Below, in pieces: positions 1 through 8,249 of a stretch of 64,000 nt of DNA (positions are counted from its first letter, which is position 1; each line of letters starts with the position of its first letter). The position numbers were made by a program, and so were the translations under genes. Origin of the DNA: Rikenellaceae bacterium (GTDB taxonomy: Bacteria; Bacteroidota; Bacteroidia; Bacteroidales; Rikenellaceae); NCBI GenBank assembly GCA_015059955.1, contig SUZK01000002.1, positions 273,568 to 337,567 on the forward strand, in the 5' to 3' direction. The notes beneath the pieces were generated by a model. It ran no database searches. It was not told the DNA's origin and worked only from the letters and a program-made list of their open reading frames with translations.

Positions 1-1
1 T

Positions 2-394
2 ATTACGGAGACCATACGCGTCGGTATATGTATCGCCTTTGTGGGTGCACTGGGCGAAGCTATGCTCTACGAGACGGCGACGCTCAACATCACCGCGGGA
101 TATATTCTATACTTTGCTACGGCCTTCCTCTTCGGCTATGGCTATGGCACGATGTTCCCAGCGTATAACACGCTCTTTATCAACCTCGCGCCTAACTCGC
201 GCCGCGCCACGGCAAATGCCACCTATCTCACAGGATGGGACGTAGGTATTGGCTGCGGTATGTTGTTTGGTGGTTACCTTGCGGAGTGGGGCTATGAGTA
301 TTGTTATGGCCTTGGTGCTGCACTCATCCTTGTCGCCTTGGTATTCTTTGTGCGTGTCGTGACGCCTCACTTCCACGCGCATAAGGTGAGATAG
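2..394 (+). CDS. MFS transporter, C-terminal fragment
   Basis: The reading frame is open from the window edge to the TAG at 394, so only the last 130 or so residues are present. They form three to four hydrophobic segments separated by short loops. The glycine-rich helix (LFGYGYGTMFPAYN) and the loop with APNSRRATANA look like the second half of a major facilitator superfamily permease. It would act in the inner membrane. The substrate cannot be told. The C-terminus is short and basic (HAHKVR), typical of a cytoplasmic tail. The family call rests on a fragment, so the transporter class is likely but not certain. Confidence 0.72.
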   Translation: MTETIRVGICIAFVGALGEAMLYETATLNITAGYILYFATAFLFGYGYGTMFPAYNTLFINLAPNSRRATANATYLTGWDVGIGCGMLFGGYLAEWGYEYCYGLGAALILVALVFFVRVVTPHFHAHKVR

Positions 395-445
395 GCGGAA
401 GACTCAGCTATCCCACGTGGGCAACACCCACCCATCGTTCATCAT

Positions 446-480
446 AAAAAAATAATGGAGCGGACAGCCGCTCCATTATT
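446..480 (-). terminator. Bidirectional terminator between the MFS gene and nifJ
   Basis: A perfect 13-bp inverted repeat (AATAATGGAGCGG and its complement, loop ACAG) lies at 451-480. On the minus strand it is followed by a run of T, so it should end the nifJ transcript 10 bases after its stop. It could also stop the MFS transcript from the left. Confidence 0.85.
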
Positions 481-490
481 GCTTTGATTG

Positions 491-3400
491 CTACTCCATC
501 TTGCTGCGCTTAACGTAGCTCTGGTAGCGCCACTTGGCGTTCTCCTCGGCAGCCTCGAAGAGCTGCTCAGCCTCAGCAGGGAATGCCTTCTTGAGCGAGG
601 TGTAACGCACCTCCTTCATGAGGAAGTCACGGAACTTCGACCAGTCTGGCTCCTTAGAGTCGAGAACAAATGGGTTCTTGCCCTCAGCCTCAAGCTCTGG
701 ATTGTAGTGCCACAAGTGCCAGTAGCCACACTCTACGGCCTGCTTACCTACGGTCTGCGTACGTGTCATACCGCCCTTGATACCGTGGTTGATACATGGC
801 GCATAGGCGATGATGAGTGATGGACCTGGATATGCCTCAGCCTCCTTCAAGACGTTGAAGAACTGCTGCTGCGATGCGCCGATAGATACCTGTGCCACGT
901 ATACATAGCCGTAGGTCATGGCGATAGCGCCGATATCCTTCTTGCGGATGCGCTTACCTGCCGATGCGAACTTAGCAACAGCACCCACAGGTGTAGCCTT
1001 CGATGACTGACCACCAGTATTTGAGTATACCTCGGTATCGACGATAAGGATGTTCACATCCTCGCCCGATGCCAAGACGTGGTCAACACCGCCGAAACCG
1101 ATGTCGTAGCCCCAGCCGTCGCCACCGATGATCCACTGCGACTTCTTAACGAGCCAATCCTTGTAGTCGAGGATGGTCTTGCAGTAGCTACAGTCGCAAG
1201 CCTCGACGAGTGGCAAGAGGCGAGCTGTTACCTCTGCCGACTTAGCAGCGAGGTGACGAGCGTCAATCCACTCCTGCATTACGCCCTTGAGCTCCTCAGA
1301 GCAGCATGAGCACTCGGCGATAGCCTTGCGCATTACATCCTCAAGGCCCTGGCGTACCTTCTCAACGCCGATACGCATACCGAGGCCGAACTCGGCGTTA
1401 TCCTCGAAGAGTGAGTTTGCCCATGCAGGACCCTGACCCTTAGCGTTTGTGCAGTAAGGTGTCGAAGGTGCTGAGCCCGAGTAGATAGATGTACAGCCCG
1501 TAGCATTAGCAACCATCATGCGGTCGCCGAAGAGCTGTGTGATAGTCTTAATATAAGGTGTCTCACCGCAACCAGCACAAGCACCCGAGAACTCGAACAG
1601 AGGCTGCGAGAACTGCAAGTTCTTAACAGACTTCGTCTTATCTACGCGCTCCTCGTAGCCAATATTCTTGGTGATGTAGTCCCAATTCTTAGCCTCGGCA
1701 AGCTGCTCGGCCAAAGGACGCATAACGAGAGCCTTCTCCTTGGCAGGACATACGTCAACGCAGTTGTTACAGCCAGTACAGTCGAGTGGCGATACCTGGA
1801 TGCGGAACTTGAGAGTCTTAGTCTCGCCCAAACCCTGCTTCCACTCTACGCCCGATGCTGCTGCCTGCTCCTCGGTAGCGAGGAATGGGCGGATGGCAGC
1901 GTGAGGACACACGTATGCACACTGGTTACACTGGATACAGTTCTCAATCTTCCACTGTGGTACGGCTGTGGCGATGCCGCGCTTCTCGTAGGCAGCGGTG
2001 CCATTATCCCAAGTACCATCCTCGCGGCCGTTGAATGCCGATACTGGAAGTGAGTCGCCCTTGAGAGCGTCGATAGGCTCGCAGACGTTACGTACGAAGG
2101 CTGGAACATCGCTCTTTGCCTCGTGCTCTGCAATCTCGGCCTCGATGTTTGCCCACTCGGCAGGAACCTCGACCTTAACAACAGCCTCGCAACCAGCATC
2201 TACCGCTGCGTAGTTCATGTTGACGATATCCTCGCCCTTGTTGCCATAAGATTTGTATATGGCCTTCTTCATCTCCTCGACAGCCTTCTCGATAGGAATG
2301 ATGTCGGCAATCTTGAAGAACGCCGCCTGCATGATGGTGTTGGTGCGTGAGCCCAAGCCAAGCTCCTCGGCAATCTTCGTTGCGTTGATGATGTAGAAGT
2401 TGATACCCTTCTTTGCAAGGTATGCCTTCATGTGTGCTGGGAGTGTGCGGCATGTTGTCTCAGCGTCGTTTACCGAGTTGAGGAGGAACGAGCCACCACG
2501 CTTCAAGCCCTTGAGCACGTCGTACTTATCTACGTACGATGGCACGTGGCAGGCCACGAAGTCTGGTGTAGTCACCAAGTAGGGCGATGTGATTGGGTTG
2601 TCACCAAAGCGGAGGTGCGATGATGTGTAACCACCCGACTTCTTAGAGTCGTATGAGAAGTAAGCTTGGCAATACTTGTTTGTCGAGCCACCGATAATCT
2701 TGATTGAGTTCTTGTTAGCACCCACAGTACCATCAGAGCCAAGGCCGAAGAACAACGCCTCGAAGGTACCCTCCTTAGCCATCGACACCTCCTTGCCTAC
2801 TGGCAACGAGAGCATCGTAACATCATCGTTGATACCTACGGTAAAGTGGTTCTTAGGTGCGTCAAGCTCCATGTTAGCAAATACGGCGAGCATCTGCGCA
2901 GGAGTTGTGTCCTTTGATGATAGACCATAGCGGCCACCGATAATCATAGGACGGTTCTCGCAATCGTAGAAGGCATCGCGGATGTCAAGTAAGAGTGGCT
3001 CGCCATTAGCGCCTGGCTCCTTGGTGCGGTCGAGCACGGTGATGCGCTTCACGGTTGCAGGAAGTACGTTGAAGAGGTACTTCGCTGAGAATGGACGGTA
3101 GAGGTGTACGGTGATGACACCCACCTTCTTGCCCTGTGTGCGGAGGTAGTCTACACACTCCTTCACGGTCTCGGTCACTGAGCCCATGGCGATGATAATC
3201 TGCTCTGCCTCGGGGTCACCATAGTAGGTGAATGGCTTGTACTCACGACCTGTAATCTTCGATATCTCGGCCATTGTCTCAGCCACCATGTCGGGCACGG
3301 CGTTGTAGAACTTATTAGAGGCCTCGCGTGTCTGGAAGTAGATGTCGGGGTTCTGTGCAGTACCGCGTGTCACAGGGCGCTCAGGGTTGAGCGCACGCAT

Positions 3401-4015
3401 GCGGAAGTCGCGCAACGCCTCGCGGTCGAACATAGCGCCGAGTGATGCCTCGTCGATAAGCTCAATCTTCTGTATCTCGTGCGATGTGCGGAAGCCATCG
3501 AAGAAGTGTACGAAAGGTATGCGTGCCTTGAGGGCTACGATGTGAGCCACACCTGCGAGGTCCATAACCTCTTGTACAGATGATGTTGCGAGCATCGCGA
3601 AGCCTGTCTGACGCACAGCCATCACATCCTGGTGGTCACCAAAGATTGAAAGCGACTGTGCTGCGAGGGCACGTGCCGATACGTGGAATACGCCAGGGAG
3701 CAACTCGCCAGCTATTTTATACATATTAGGGACCATCAATAGGAGTCCCTGTGATGCTGTGAATGTTGATGTTAACGCACCGCTCTGCAATGAGCCGTGT
3801 ACGGCGCCTGCAGCGCCAGCCTCTGACTGCATCTCCACCACCTTTACGGTGTCGCCTAAGATATTCTTCTTACCCTGTGCTGACCACTCATCAACGAGCT
3901 CTGCCATTGTTGACGATGGGGTGATGGGGTAGATGGCTGCTACCTCCGAGAACATATATGCGATATGTGCTGCGGCGTAGTTACCATCACATGTGATAAA
4001 TTTCTTCTCTGCCAT
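491..4015 (-). CDS. nifJ: Pyruvate:ferredoxin (flavodoxin) oxidoreductase
   Basis: The protein has 1174 residues, the normal length of the single-chain enzyme. It decarboxylates pyruvate to acetyl-CoA and CO2 and passes electrons to ferredoxin, the central step of pyruvate use in strict anaerobes. The N-terminal domain carries YPITPSSTMAE near residue 30. Two [4Fe-4S] ferredoxin motifs follow, CIQCNQCAYVCP near 690 and CTGCNNCVDVCP near 750. The cysteines of the proximal cluster begin at ACAGCGE near 815. The thiamine diphosphate site is GDGWGYDIGFGGVDH near 965, followed by NTGGQSSK. All expected cluster ligands are visible. It is monocistronic, with its own promoter about 150 bases upstream and its own terminator. 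The electron product fits with NfnAB elsewhere in the window. Confidence 0.97.
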   Translation of the reverse strand: MAEKKFITCDGNYAAAHIAYMFSEVAAIYPITPSSTMAELVDEWSAQGKKNILGDTVKVVEMQSEAGAAGAVHGSLQSGALTSTFTASQGLLLMVPNMYKIAGELLPGVFHVSARALAAQSLSIFGDHQDVMAVRQTGFAMLATSSVQEVMDLAGVAHIVALKARIPFVHFFDGFRTSHEIQKIELIDEASLGAMFDREALRDFRMRALNPERPVTRGTAQNPDIYFQTREASNKFYNAVPDMVAETMAEISKITGREYKPFTYYGDPEAEQIIIAMGSVTETVKECVDYLRTQGKKVGVITVHLYRPFSAKYLFNVLPATVKRITVLDRTKEPGANGEPLLLDIRDAFYDCENRPMIIGGRYGLSSKDTTPAQMLAVFANMELDAPKNHFTVGINDDVTMLSLPVGKEVSMAKEGTFEALFFGLGSDGTVGANKNSIKIIGGSTNKYCQAYFSYDSKKSGGYTSSHLRFGDNPITSPYLVTTPDFVACHVPSYVDKYDVLKGLKRGGSFLLNSVNDAETTCRTLPAHMKAYLAKKGINFYIINATKIAEELGLGSRTNTIMQAAFFKIADIIPIEKAVEEMKKAIYKSYGNKGEDIVNMNYAAVDAGCEAVVKVEVPAEWANIEAEIAEHEAKSDVPAFVRNVCEPIDALKGDSLPVSAFNGREDGTWDNGTAAYEKRGIATAVPQWKIENCIQCNQCAYVCPHAAIRPFLATEEQAAASGVEWKQGLGETKTLKFRIQVSPLDCTGCNNCVDVCPAKEKALVMRPLAEQLAEAKNWDYITKNIGYEERVDKTKSVKNLQFSQPLFEFSGACAGCGETPYIKTITQLFGDRMMVANATGCTSIYSGSAPSTPYCTNAKGQGPAWANSLFEDNAEFGLGMRIGVEKVRQGLEDVMRKAIAECSCCSEELKGVMQEWIDARHLAAKSAEVTARLLPLVEACDCSYCKTILDYKDWLVKKSQWIIGGDGWGYDIGFGGVDHVLASGEDVNILIVDTEVYSNTGGQSSKATPVGAVAKFASAGKRIRKKDIGAIAMTYGYVYVAQVSIGASQQQFFNVLKEAEAYPGPSLIIAYAPCINHGIKGGMTRTQTVGKQAVECGYWHLWHYNPELEAEGKNPFVLDSKEPDWSKFRDFLMKEVRYTSLKKAFPAEAEQLFEAAEENAKWRYQSYVKRSKME

Positions 4016-4164
4016 ATATAATCACTTATTGATAATTTTTCAGTTTCGTACTCTTTCTCTCTTGCGCTACGGCCTCGTCTTTTTCGTTTGCGTCGAGGGC
4101 TTTTGCGCTTCGTATTAGTCACTTTAGTGACAATACCTTCGCTTTAACTCTGCAAAAATCTGGG

Positions 4165-4172
4165 CAAAGGTA
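4165..4172 (-). promoter_or_regulatory. -7 box of the nifJ promoter
   Basis: The minus strand reads TACCTTTG, a perfect match to the Bacteroidetes TAnnTTTG box. It would give a leader of about 140 bases. No clear TTTG is present at -33. The leader contains a small hairpin (GTCAC-TTTA-GTGAC at 4118-4131). The rest of the gene-free stretch 4016-4354 holds only this and the ric terminator. Confidence 0.6.
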
Positions 4173-4280
4173 CATAATTCAACTGAAATTTCATAGTATT
4201 TTCGTTGTTAACTTTTTAACACTTCAATATTGGTCAAAATTACTTATTTGTGTTAATCTGCTAACAGATAAAAGAGCGAC

Positions 4281-4311
4281 GAGGATGCCCCCATTTCTGG
4301 GTGACATCCTC
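4281..4311 (-). terminator. Probable terminator of ric
   Basis: A stem of GAGGATG/CATCCTC with an inner CCC/GGG pair is followed on the minus strand by a short T-rich stretch (CTCTTTTAT). It lies about 45 bases past the ric stop codon. Confidence 0.6.
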
Positions 4312-4354
4312 CTCTGTTTACTATGGTTAGGATTGCTGTTTTTATACTCTTCGG

Positions 4355-5083
4355 CTACCTCTTCACACAGGCCGCCTCAAGCTCCACGAAGCGTGGAAAG
4401 AGTATGTTGTTCTCGATGTGGATATGCTCGAAGAGGGCATCCATAAACTCCTCTAACTCGGCGAGCATCAGTCGGTAGGTGTTGCACGCATCGTCGGGTG
4501 CGCGGAAGTCGTTCATAAGGTTGCGGATATATTTGTAGCGTATGCCCTCGTCGTTGTGCTCGCGGAGCATTACGCGTATAGGGTTTGCCACCGTGCCGCA
4601 GTGCATAGGCTGATACTCCGCCCCTTGCTCTTGCGACTCGATAAGTTTGTAGCAGTAGGGGAACAATACCTGCTCCTCCTTTTGTAGGTGCTCCTCAAGG
4701 TCGGCTAACGAGTACTCGAATAGCTCGATAAGCTCCTTTAGTTCGGGATGTGACGCGCCATGCGCACGCTCCACCTTGCGGATAAGCTCCAATAGGCCTG
4801 GGCCGTTGGCGCGTATGCGGCGGTGGTGAATCTTCAGTACGTAGTCAATAAGTAGGTCTGTGGGCCACGTGTCGAAGGGTATAGCCGCACTCTTCTGCTC
4901 TTTCGCACGCTCAATCTCGGCTACTATCTCCTCGACGTCGGCATCAGCTATGCGGCACGCCTCGTGAAGCTGCGCATGACCACCGCAGCAGAAGTCTATA
5001 TGGTGGGCCTTGAATATCTTGGCTGTGGCAAAGTTGTCGTTGACAATCTCGCTAACGCTCCTTAATCTGATGTTAGTACTCAT
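4355..5083 (-). CDS. ric: Iron-sulfur cluster repair di-iron protein (RIC/ScdA/YtfE)
   Basis: The 242-residue protein has the two-part layout of the RIC family. An N-terminal ScdA_N (DUF542) segment carries the paired cysteines FCCGG at residues 32-33. A hemerythrin-like four-helix domain follows from about residue 80, with His86/87, His112, His132, His176, His220 and the E-xx-LFP elements around Glu137 and Glu224 as di-iron ligands. Family members repair [4Fe-4S] clusters damaged by nitric oxide or oxidants in the cytoplasm. That fits next to the oxygen-labile cluster enzyme nifJ, although the two are separate transcripts. A good promoter sits 36 bases upstream of the ATG. Confidence 0.92.
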   Translation of the reverse strand: MSTNIRLRSVSEIVNDNFATAKIFKAHHIDFCCGGHAQLHEACRIADADVEEIVAEIERAKEQKSAAIPFDTWPTDLLIDYVLKIHHRRIRANGPGLLELIRKVERAHGASHPELKELIELFEYSLADLEEHLQKEEQVLFPYCYKLIESQEQGAEYQPMHCGTVANPIRVMLREHNDEGIRYKYIRNLMNDFRAPDDACNTYRLMLAELEEFMDALFEHIHIENNILFPRFVELEAACVKR

Positions 5084-5118
5084 ATTTATATTGCTTAAAT
5101 GTTTATCTTTTTCGTCTG

Positions 5119-5149
5119 CAAATATAGGGCAAATATACGACTCCGCAAA
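5119..5149 (-). promoter_or_regulatory. Promoter of ric
   Basis: On the minus strand a TTTG (5146-5149) is followed after exactly 19 bases by TATATTTG (5119-5126), a full match to the Bacteroidetes -33/-7 consensus. A second TATATTTG lies at 5130-5137. Confidence 0.75.
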
Positions 5150-5213
5150 TCGGAAATTTTTATCTCGATATAGGAATTACTGATGTGGCGTGCCGCGAAT
5201 AGATTATTTTTAT

Positions 5214-5221
5214 TACCTTTG
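5214..5221 (+). promoter_or_regulatory. -7 box upstream of the Ser/Thr kinase
   Basis: TACCTTTG lies 25 bases before the ATG at 5246. Because transcription would begin near 5228, the in-frame ATG at 5183 cannot be used from this promoter. This decides the start of the kinase gene. Confidence 0.6.
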
Positions 5222-5245
5222 TACTACACTAACCGTTTTTTATCT

Positions 5246-6988
5246 ATGCAACTTAAGAGTGGTGCTATACTTCAGGGTGGCCGTTACCGCATTGTCGACT
5301 CCCTCGGTCGTGGAGGCTTCGGCATCACATACCTCGCCGAGCAGGTTATGGCCAAGCGTCGAGTATGCATCAAGGAGTTTTTCCCTAAGGACTACTATAA
5401 GCGCGATGGCGACACTGGCGCGCTGACACTGTCGTCGGATGGCTTTGGCGAGATGATGGGCAAGTTTAAGGCTAAGTTCGTCAAGGAGGCTAAGACCATA
5501 GCCCACCTCGACCACCCCAATATTATCCATATCCTCGATGTCTTCGAGGAGAACAATACGTGTTACTACGTGATGGACTATATCGAGGGTGAGTCGCTTA
5601 GCGAACGTGTTAAACGCGGTGGTGCTATGAGTGAGCGCGATGCTGTGGCCTATATTAGGCAAGTGGCTTCGGCATTGGGCTATATCCACGAGCGCACAAT
5701 AAACCACCTCGACGTGAAGCCGGGCAATATCATGGTGCGCGAGGAGGATAATCGCGCCATATTGATTGATTTCGGTCTCTCGAAGCACTACGATGCAACG
5801 AGTGGCGAGGCTACCTCGACAACGCCCGTAGGCGTGAGCCATGGCTTTGCCCCTATGGAGCAGTACCAGGATGGTGGCGTTAGCACCTTCTCACCCGAAA
5901 CAGATATCTACTCGTTGGGTGCAACACTCTATTTTCTTGTTACGGGCAACGTGCCACCCCAGGCTACGGTTGTTGCCGAGCAGGGACTTCCCAATCTCGA
6001 CGGCCTTTCGTCAAACATCCGCAAGGCCATAGAGATATCTATGTCCTATTGGCGCAAGGATAGACCACATACTATAAAGGATTTCTTGGCATTGTTGGAT
6101 AACGACGAGCCTATTGTTGCGGTGCTTGCTGATGAGTCGGAGAAGACAAAGATTGCCCCTCATAAGCCCACATCTAAACGTGAAAGCAACGAAGATAAGC
6201 CCAAGCAGAAGAGAAACCGTTGGTGGTCGTGGTGTCTTTTGCTACTATTTATTGTTGTGTTGTGTATCTCACTCATGGATTTATTCCGAAGTGGCGATAA
6301 TGCTAAAGAGGTCGCAAAGGAGGAAAAAAGAGTTGAAATGCCTGCTGTGGAGGTTGTTACTACTCCTATAGAGTCTGAACCAGATGTTCTCGGAGAGCAA
6401 GTAGAGGATGAAGAAGTAGTCACAGTGGTTGACCCAGAGGAAGAGACAGCCCCAGGTGAAGAGCCAGAAACCTCTACCACATATAATGTTGGCGACTACT
6501 ATAATGTGAATGGCAAGCAGGGCGTTGTCTTTGAGGTTTGGGATAATGGTCGTCATGGAAAGATTGTGTCGCTCGATGAGGCTGAACTTGCTTGGGACTC
6601 GCGCATTGAGTGGAGTGATTCAGCACTAGACTTCATTAATGGTACCGAGATAGGCGCCAATGATATGAGTGATGGCAAGGCGAATACCGATAAGGTGATG
6701 CAGCGTAGTGATAGCGACCAATATCCCCCCTTTGTTTGGTGTCGCAAAAAGGGTGCAGATTGGTATCTACCAGCTTATGATGAGTTAAAGACTATATCCA
6801 ATAATAAGTCAGCGATTAATTCCACTTTGGCTAAATATGGTACTGAACTAAATGATTGGCATTGGTCGTCAACGGAGTATGAAGACGATCCTAAGTTTCA
6901 CGCGTGGCATGTCGATATGTACGAAGGCTACACCTACGAGTACGATAAGGACGCCTTCGACTATGTGCGCGCTGTCTCCGCTTTTTAA
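5246..6988 (+). CDS. Membrane-anchored Ser/Thr protein kinase with C-terminal sensor-like domain
   Basis: The 580-residue product is a eukaryotic-like kinase of the PknB type. The glycine loop GRGGFG is at 21-26, the ATP lysine is in CIKEFF at 43, the catalytic loop HLDVKPGN is near 153, and DFG is near 175, with GFAPMEQY as the activation-segment end. The catalytic loop has HLD rather than HRD, so this is a non-RD kinase. A low-complexity basic linker leads to one transmembrane helix (about 325-347). An acidic, Glu/Val/Thr-rich stretch follows. From about 413 to the end there is a compact Trp/Gly/Tyr-rich domain (DYYNVNGKQGVVFEVW, WYLPAYDEL, WHWSSTEY) resembling the Fibrobacter major paralogous / DUF1566 type domain. 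By topology that part should be periplasmic and may sense a ligand. The start was chosen from the promoter at 5214. The substrate is unknown. Confidence 0.88.
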   Translation: MQLKSGAILQGGRYRIVDSLGRGGFGITYLAEQVMAKRRVCIKEFFPKDYYKRDGDTGALTLSSDGFGEMMGKFKAKFVKEAKTIAHLDHPNIIHILDVFEENNTCYYVMDYIEGESLSERVKRGGAMSERDAVAYIRQVASALGYIHERTINHLDVKPGNIMVREEDNRAILIDFGLSKHYDATSGEATSTTPVGVSHGFAPMEQYQDGGVSTFSPETDIYSLGATLYFLVTGNVPPQATVVAEQGLPNLDGLSSNIRKAIEISMSYWRKDRPHTIKDFLALLDNDEPIVAVLADESEKTKIAPHKPTSKRESNEDKPKQKRNRWWSWCLLLLFIVVLCISLMDLFRSGDNAKEVAKEEKRVEMPAVEVVTTPIESEPDVLGEQVEDEEVVTVVDPEEETAPGEEPETSTTYNVGDYYNVNGKQGVVFEVWDNGRHGKIVSLDEAELAWDSRIEWSDSALDFINGTEIGANDMSDGKANTDKVMQRSDSDQYPPFVWCRKKGADWYLPAYDELKTISNNKSAINSTLAKYGTELNDWHWSSTEYEDDPKFHAWHVDMYEGYTYEYDKDAFDYVRAVSAF

Positions 6989-7029
6989 GATTTAGGCTTG
7001 TCGGTTGCGGCCGCAGCTTTACTATTTCT

Positions 7030-7060
7030 CCTCGCGCTTTTCGGGCGCGAGGATTTTTTT
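7030..7060 (+). terminator. Terminator of the kinase gene
   Basis: An 8-bp perfect stem CCTCGCGC/GCGCGAGG is followed by ATTTTTTTG. It lies about 40 bases past the stop codon. Confidence 0.85.
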
Positions 7061-7457
7061 GTTCAGTGAGGATTTGTTGCGGACGCTGCCCGCATGGCGC
7101 GTACTCAGAGAGCTCTCAGGAAACGCCAAATTTCTTCCTGTTTTCTCTCTGAAAAGATTCTGGGTAGAGTGGGTATGGTGGGTATAGTGGGTAGAGCCGT
7201 GCGCAATGGCGCACTCTGGGTAAAATAGGAGGCACAACACCCAGAGCAAAACAAAACTCCCCAGAATTACCCATAGCGAAGCGGAACTACCCAAAACTCC
7301 TCAGCTCTGTGGTGCTACGCTTGCGAGGGCGGAGCGTAGCTCCTTAGTAGGGCGCTTCGCTTGCGTTACTATGGGTTAAGATGGATTGGGAAGATGAATG
7401 ATAGGCGTTAGATGTCTTTGTCCGCGGCCATCTCCTTGTCCCTATCTGCCGTAGGAA
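7061..7457. other. Gene-free stretch with short G/T-rich repeats
   Basis: I see no convincing gene here. The stretch holds a run of short GTGGGTA-type repeats near 7150-7195, a small hairpin GTGCGC-AAT-GGCGCAC near 7198-7213, and GC-rich imperfect inverted repeats around 7310-7360. Small open frames on both strands have no recognisable features. Confidence 0.5.
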
Positions 7458-7486
7458 CAAAAAAGGTTGACTTTAACAAGCCAACC
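7458..7486 (-). terminator. Distal terminator of the tRNA-Leu locus
   Basis: The minus strand forms GGTTG...CAACC followed by TTTTTTG. It stands just after the outermost tRNA-Leu 3' fragment and replaces the terminator that follows the other two copies. Confidence 0.65.
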
Positions 7487-7492
7487 ATAAAG

Positions 7493-7774
7493 TGCCCAGG
7501 ATAGGACTCGAAGCGCAGCGACGAAGTCGCCAGCTCGCGCGGATACCTTTAAGCGCAGACCGTAGGTCGAGCAATATGCCCAATCATATCCGCGCAACCT
7601 CACGCTGTGAGCAGTGGTATACTGGGTAATCAAGATGAGCCTACTGCGAAGCAGTCTATATTATTGCATTAATCTTCGAGCTTGCGCGTGCGATAAATGC
7701 AATAATATAGGTTGACATCGTAGATGTTGGCTCATCGACAAATAAAAAAGGCCTTCTCTCAAGAGAAAGCCAAG
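7493..7774 (-). repeat. 282-bp tandem repeat, distal copy, carrying a tRNA-Leu 3' fragment
   Basis: This unit reads identically to 7775-8056. It begins (plus strand) with 20 bases that are also the 3' end of the adjacent tRNA-Leu gene (T loop, T stem and acceptor strand). On the minus strand, reading towards the fragment, it holds a long inverted repeat pair (7656-7670 with 7696-7710, enclosed by 7634-7641 with 7729-7736). Then come a 9-bp stem (7587-7595 with 7537-7545) enclosing a conserved core (7552-7575), a small hairpin (7518-7530), and finally the tRNA fragment. A terminator hairpin (7743-7771) precedes the unit on the minus strand. Confidence 0.9.
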
Positions 7775-8056
7775 TGCCCAGGATAGGACTCGAAGCGCAG
7801 CGACGAAGTCGCCAGCTCGCGCGGATACCTTTAAGCGCAGACCGTAGGTCGAGCAATATGCCCAATCATATCCGCGCAACCTCACGCTGTGAGCAGTGGT
7901 ATACTGGGTAATCAAGATGAGCCTACTGCGAAGCAGTCTATATTATTGCATTAATCTTCGAGCTTGCGCGTGCGATAAATGCAATAATATAGGTTGACAT
8001 CGTAGATGTTGGCTCATCGACAAATAAAAAAGGCCTTCTCTCAAGAGAAAGCCAAG
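7775..8056 (-). repeat. 282-bp tandem repeat, proximal copy, carrying a tRNA-Leu 3' fragment
   Basis: Same content as the distal copy, shifted by exactly 282 bases: tRNA fragment 7775-7794, hairpin 7800-7812, 9-bp stem 7819-7827 with 7869-7877, conserved core 7834-7857. It runs directly into the 3' end of the intact tRNA-Leu gene at 8057. The same 20-base sequence therefore stands at the head of each unit. Confidence 0.9.
8025..8053 (-). terminator. Terminator of tRNA-Leu
   Basis: The minus strand reads GGCTTTCTC-TTGA-GAGAAGGCC followed by TTTTTT, starting four bases after the tRNA 3' end. An identical hairpin is at 7743-7771 behind the duplicated fragment. Confidence 0.85.
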
Positions 8057-8137
8057 TGCCCAGGATAGGACTCGAACCTACATGCCGCTAAGCACTCGCA
8101 CCTGAAACGAGCGCGTCTACCATTTCGCCACCTGGGC
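8057..8137 (-). tRNA. tRNA-Leu (anticodon CAG)
   Basis: The minus strand folds as a class II tRNA. The acceptor is GCCCAGG/CCTGGGC with discriminator A. The anticodon stem CTCGT/GCGAG has loop TTCAGGT, giving anticodon CAG. There is a short variable arm and the T loop is TTCGAGT. CCA is not encoded. Its last 20 bases are duplicated twice downstream in the 282-bp repeats, which makes this locus a likely recombination or insertion site. Confidence 0.95.
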
Positions 8138-8151
8138 CGATAATAGTAGCG

Positions 8152-8159
8152 CAAAAGTA
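8152..8159 (-). promoter_or_regulatory. -7 box of the tRNA-Leu promoter
   Basis: The minus strand reads TACTTTTG, matching TAnnTTTG, 14 bases before the tRNA 5' end. No clear -33 element is seen. Confidence 0.5.
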
Positions 8160-8180
8160 GTATATTTTTTTTAATTTTTG

Positions 8181-8188
8181 TATATTTG
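8181..8188 (+). promoter_or_regulatory. -7 box upstream of lspA
   Basis: TATATTTG matches TAnnTTTG. Its position makes the upstream in-frame ATG at 8178 unusable and supports a lspA start at 8250 or 8283. Confidence 0.5.
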
Positions 8189-8249
8189 TGGCAAATTTAT
8201 TTGTTTTTCGCGGATAAGCCCTTGGCCGCCGCACAATGTTAAGGATAGT

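Noticed and set aside
5183..5245. Upstream in-frame start of the kinase gene
   Set aside because: It precedes the -7 box TACCTTTG at 5214, so it would not be in the transcript. The ATG at 5246 starts directly before the kinase domain.
7442..7915. Short frames in the tRNA-Leu repeats that give the same peptide twice
   Set aside because: They repeat only because the DNA is duplicated, and they run through the tRNA fragment and structured stems. The nucleotide fold explains the conservation better.
7493..8056. CRISPR array
   Set aside because: Only two long adjacent units, no short repeats with unique spacers, and no cas genes.
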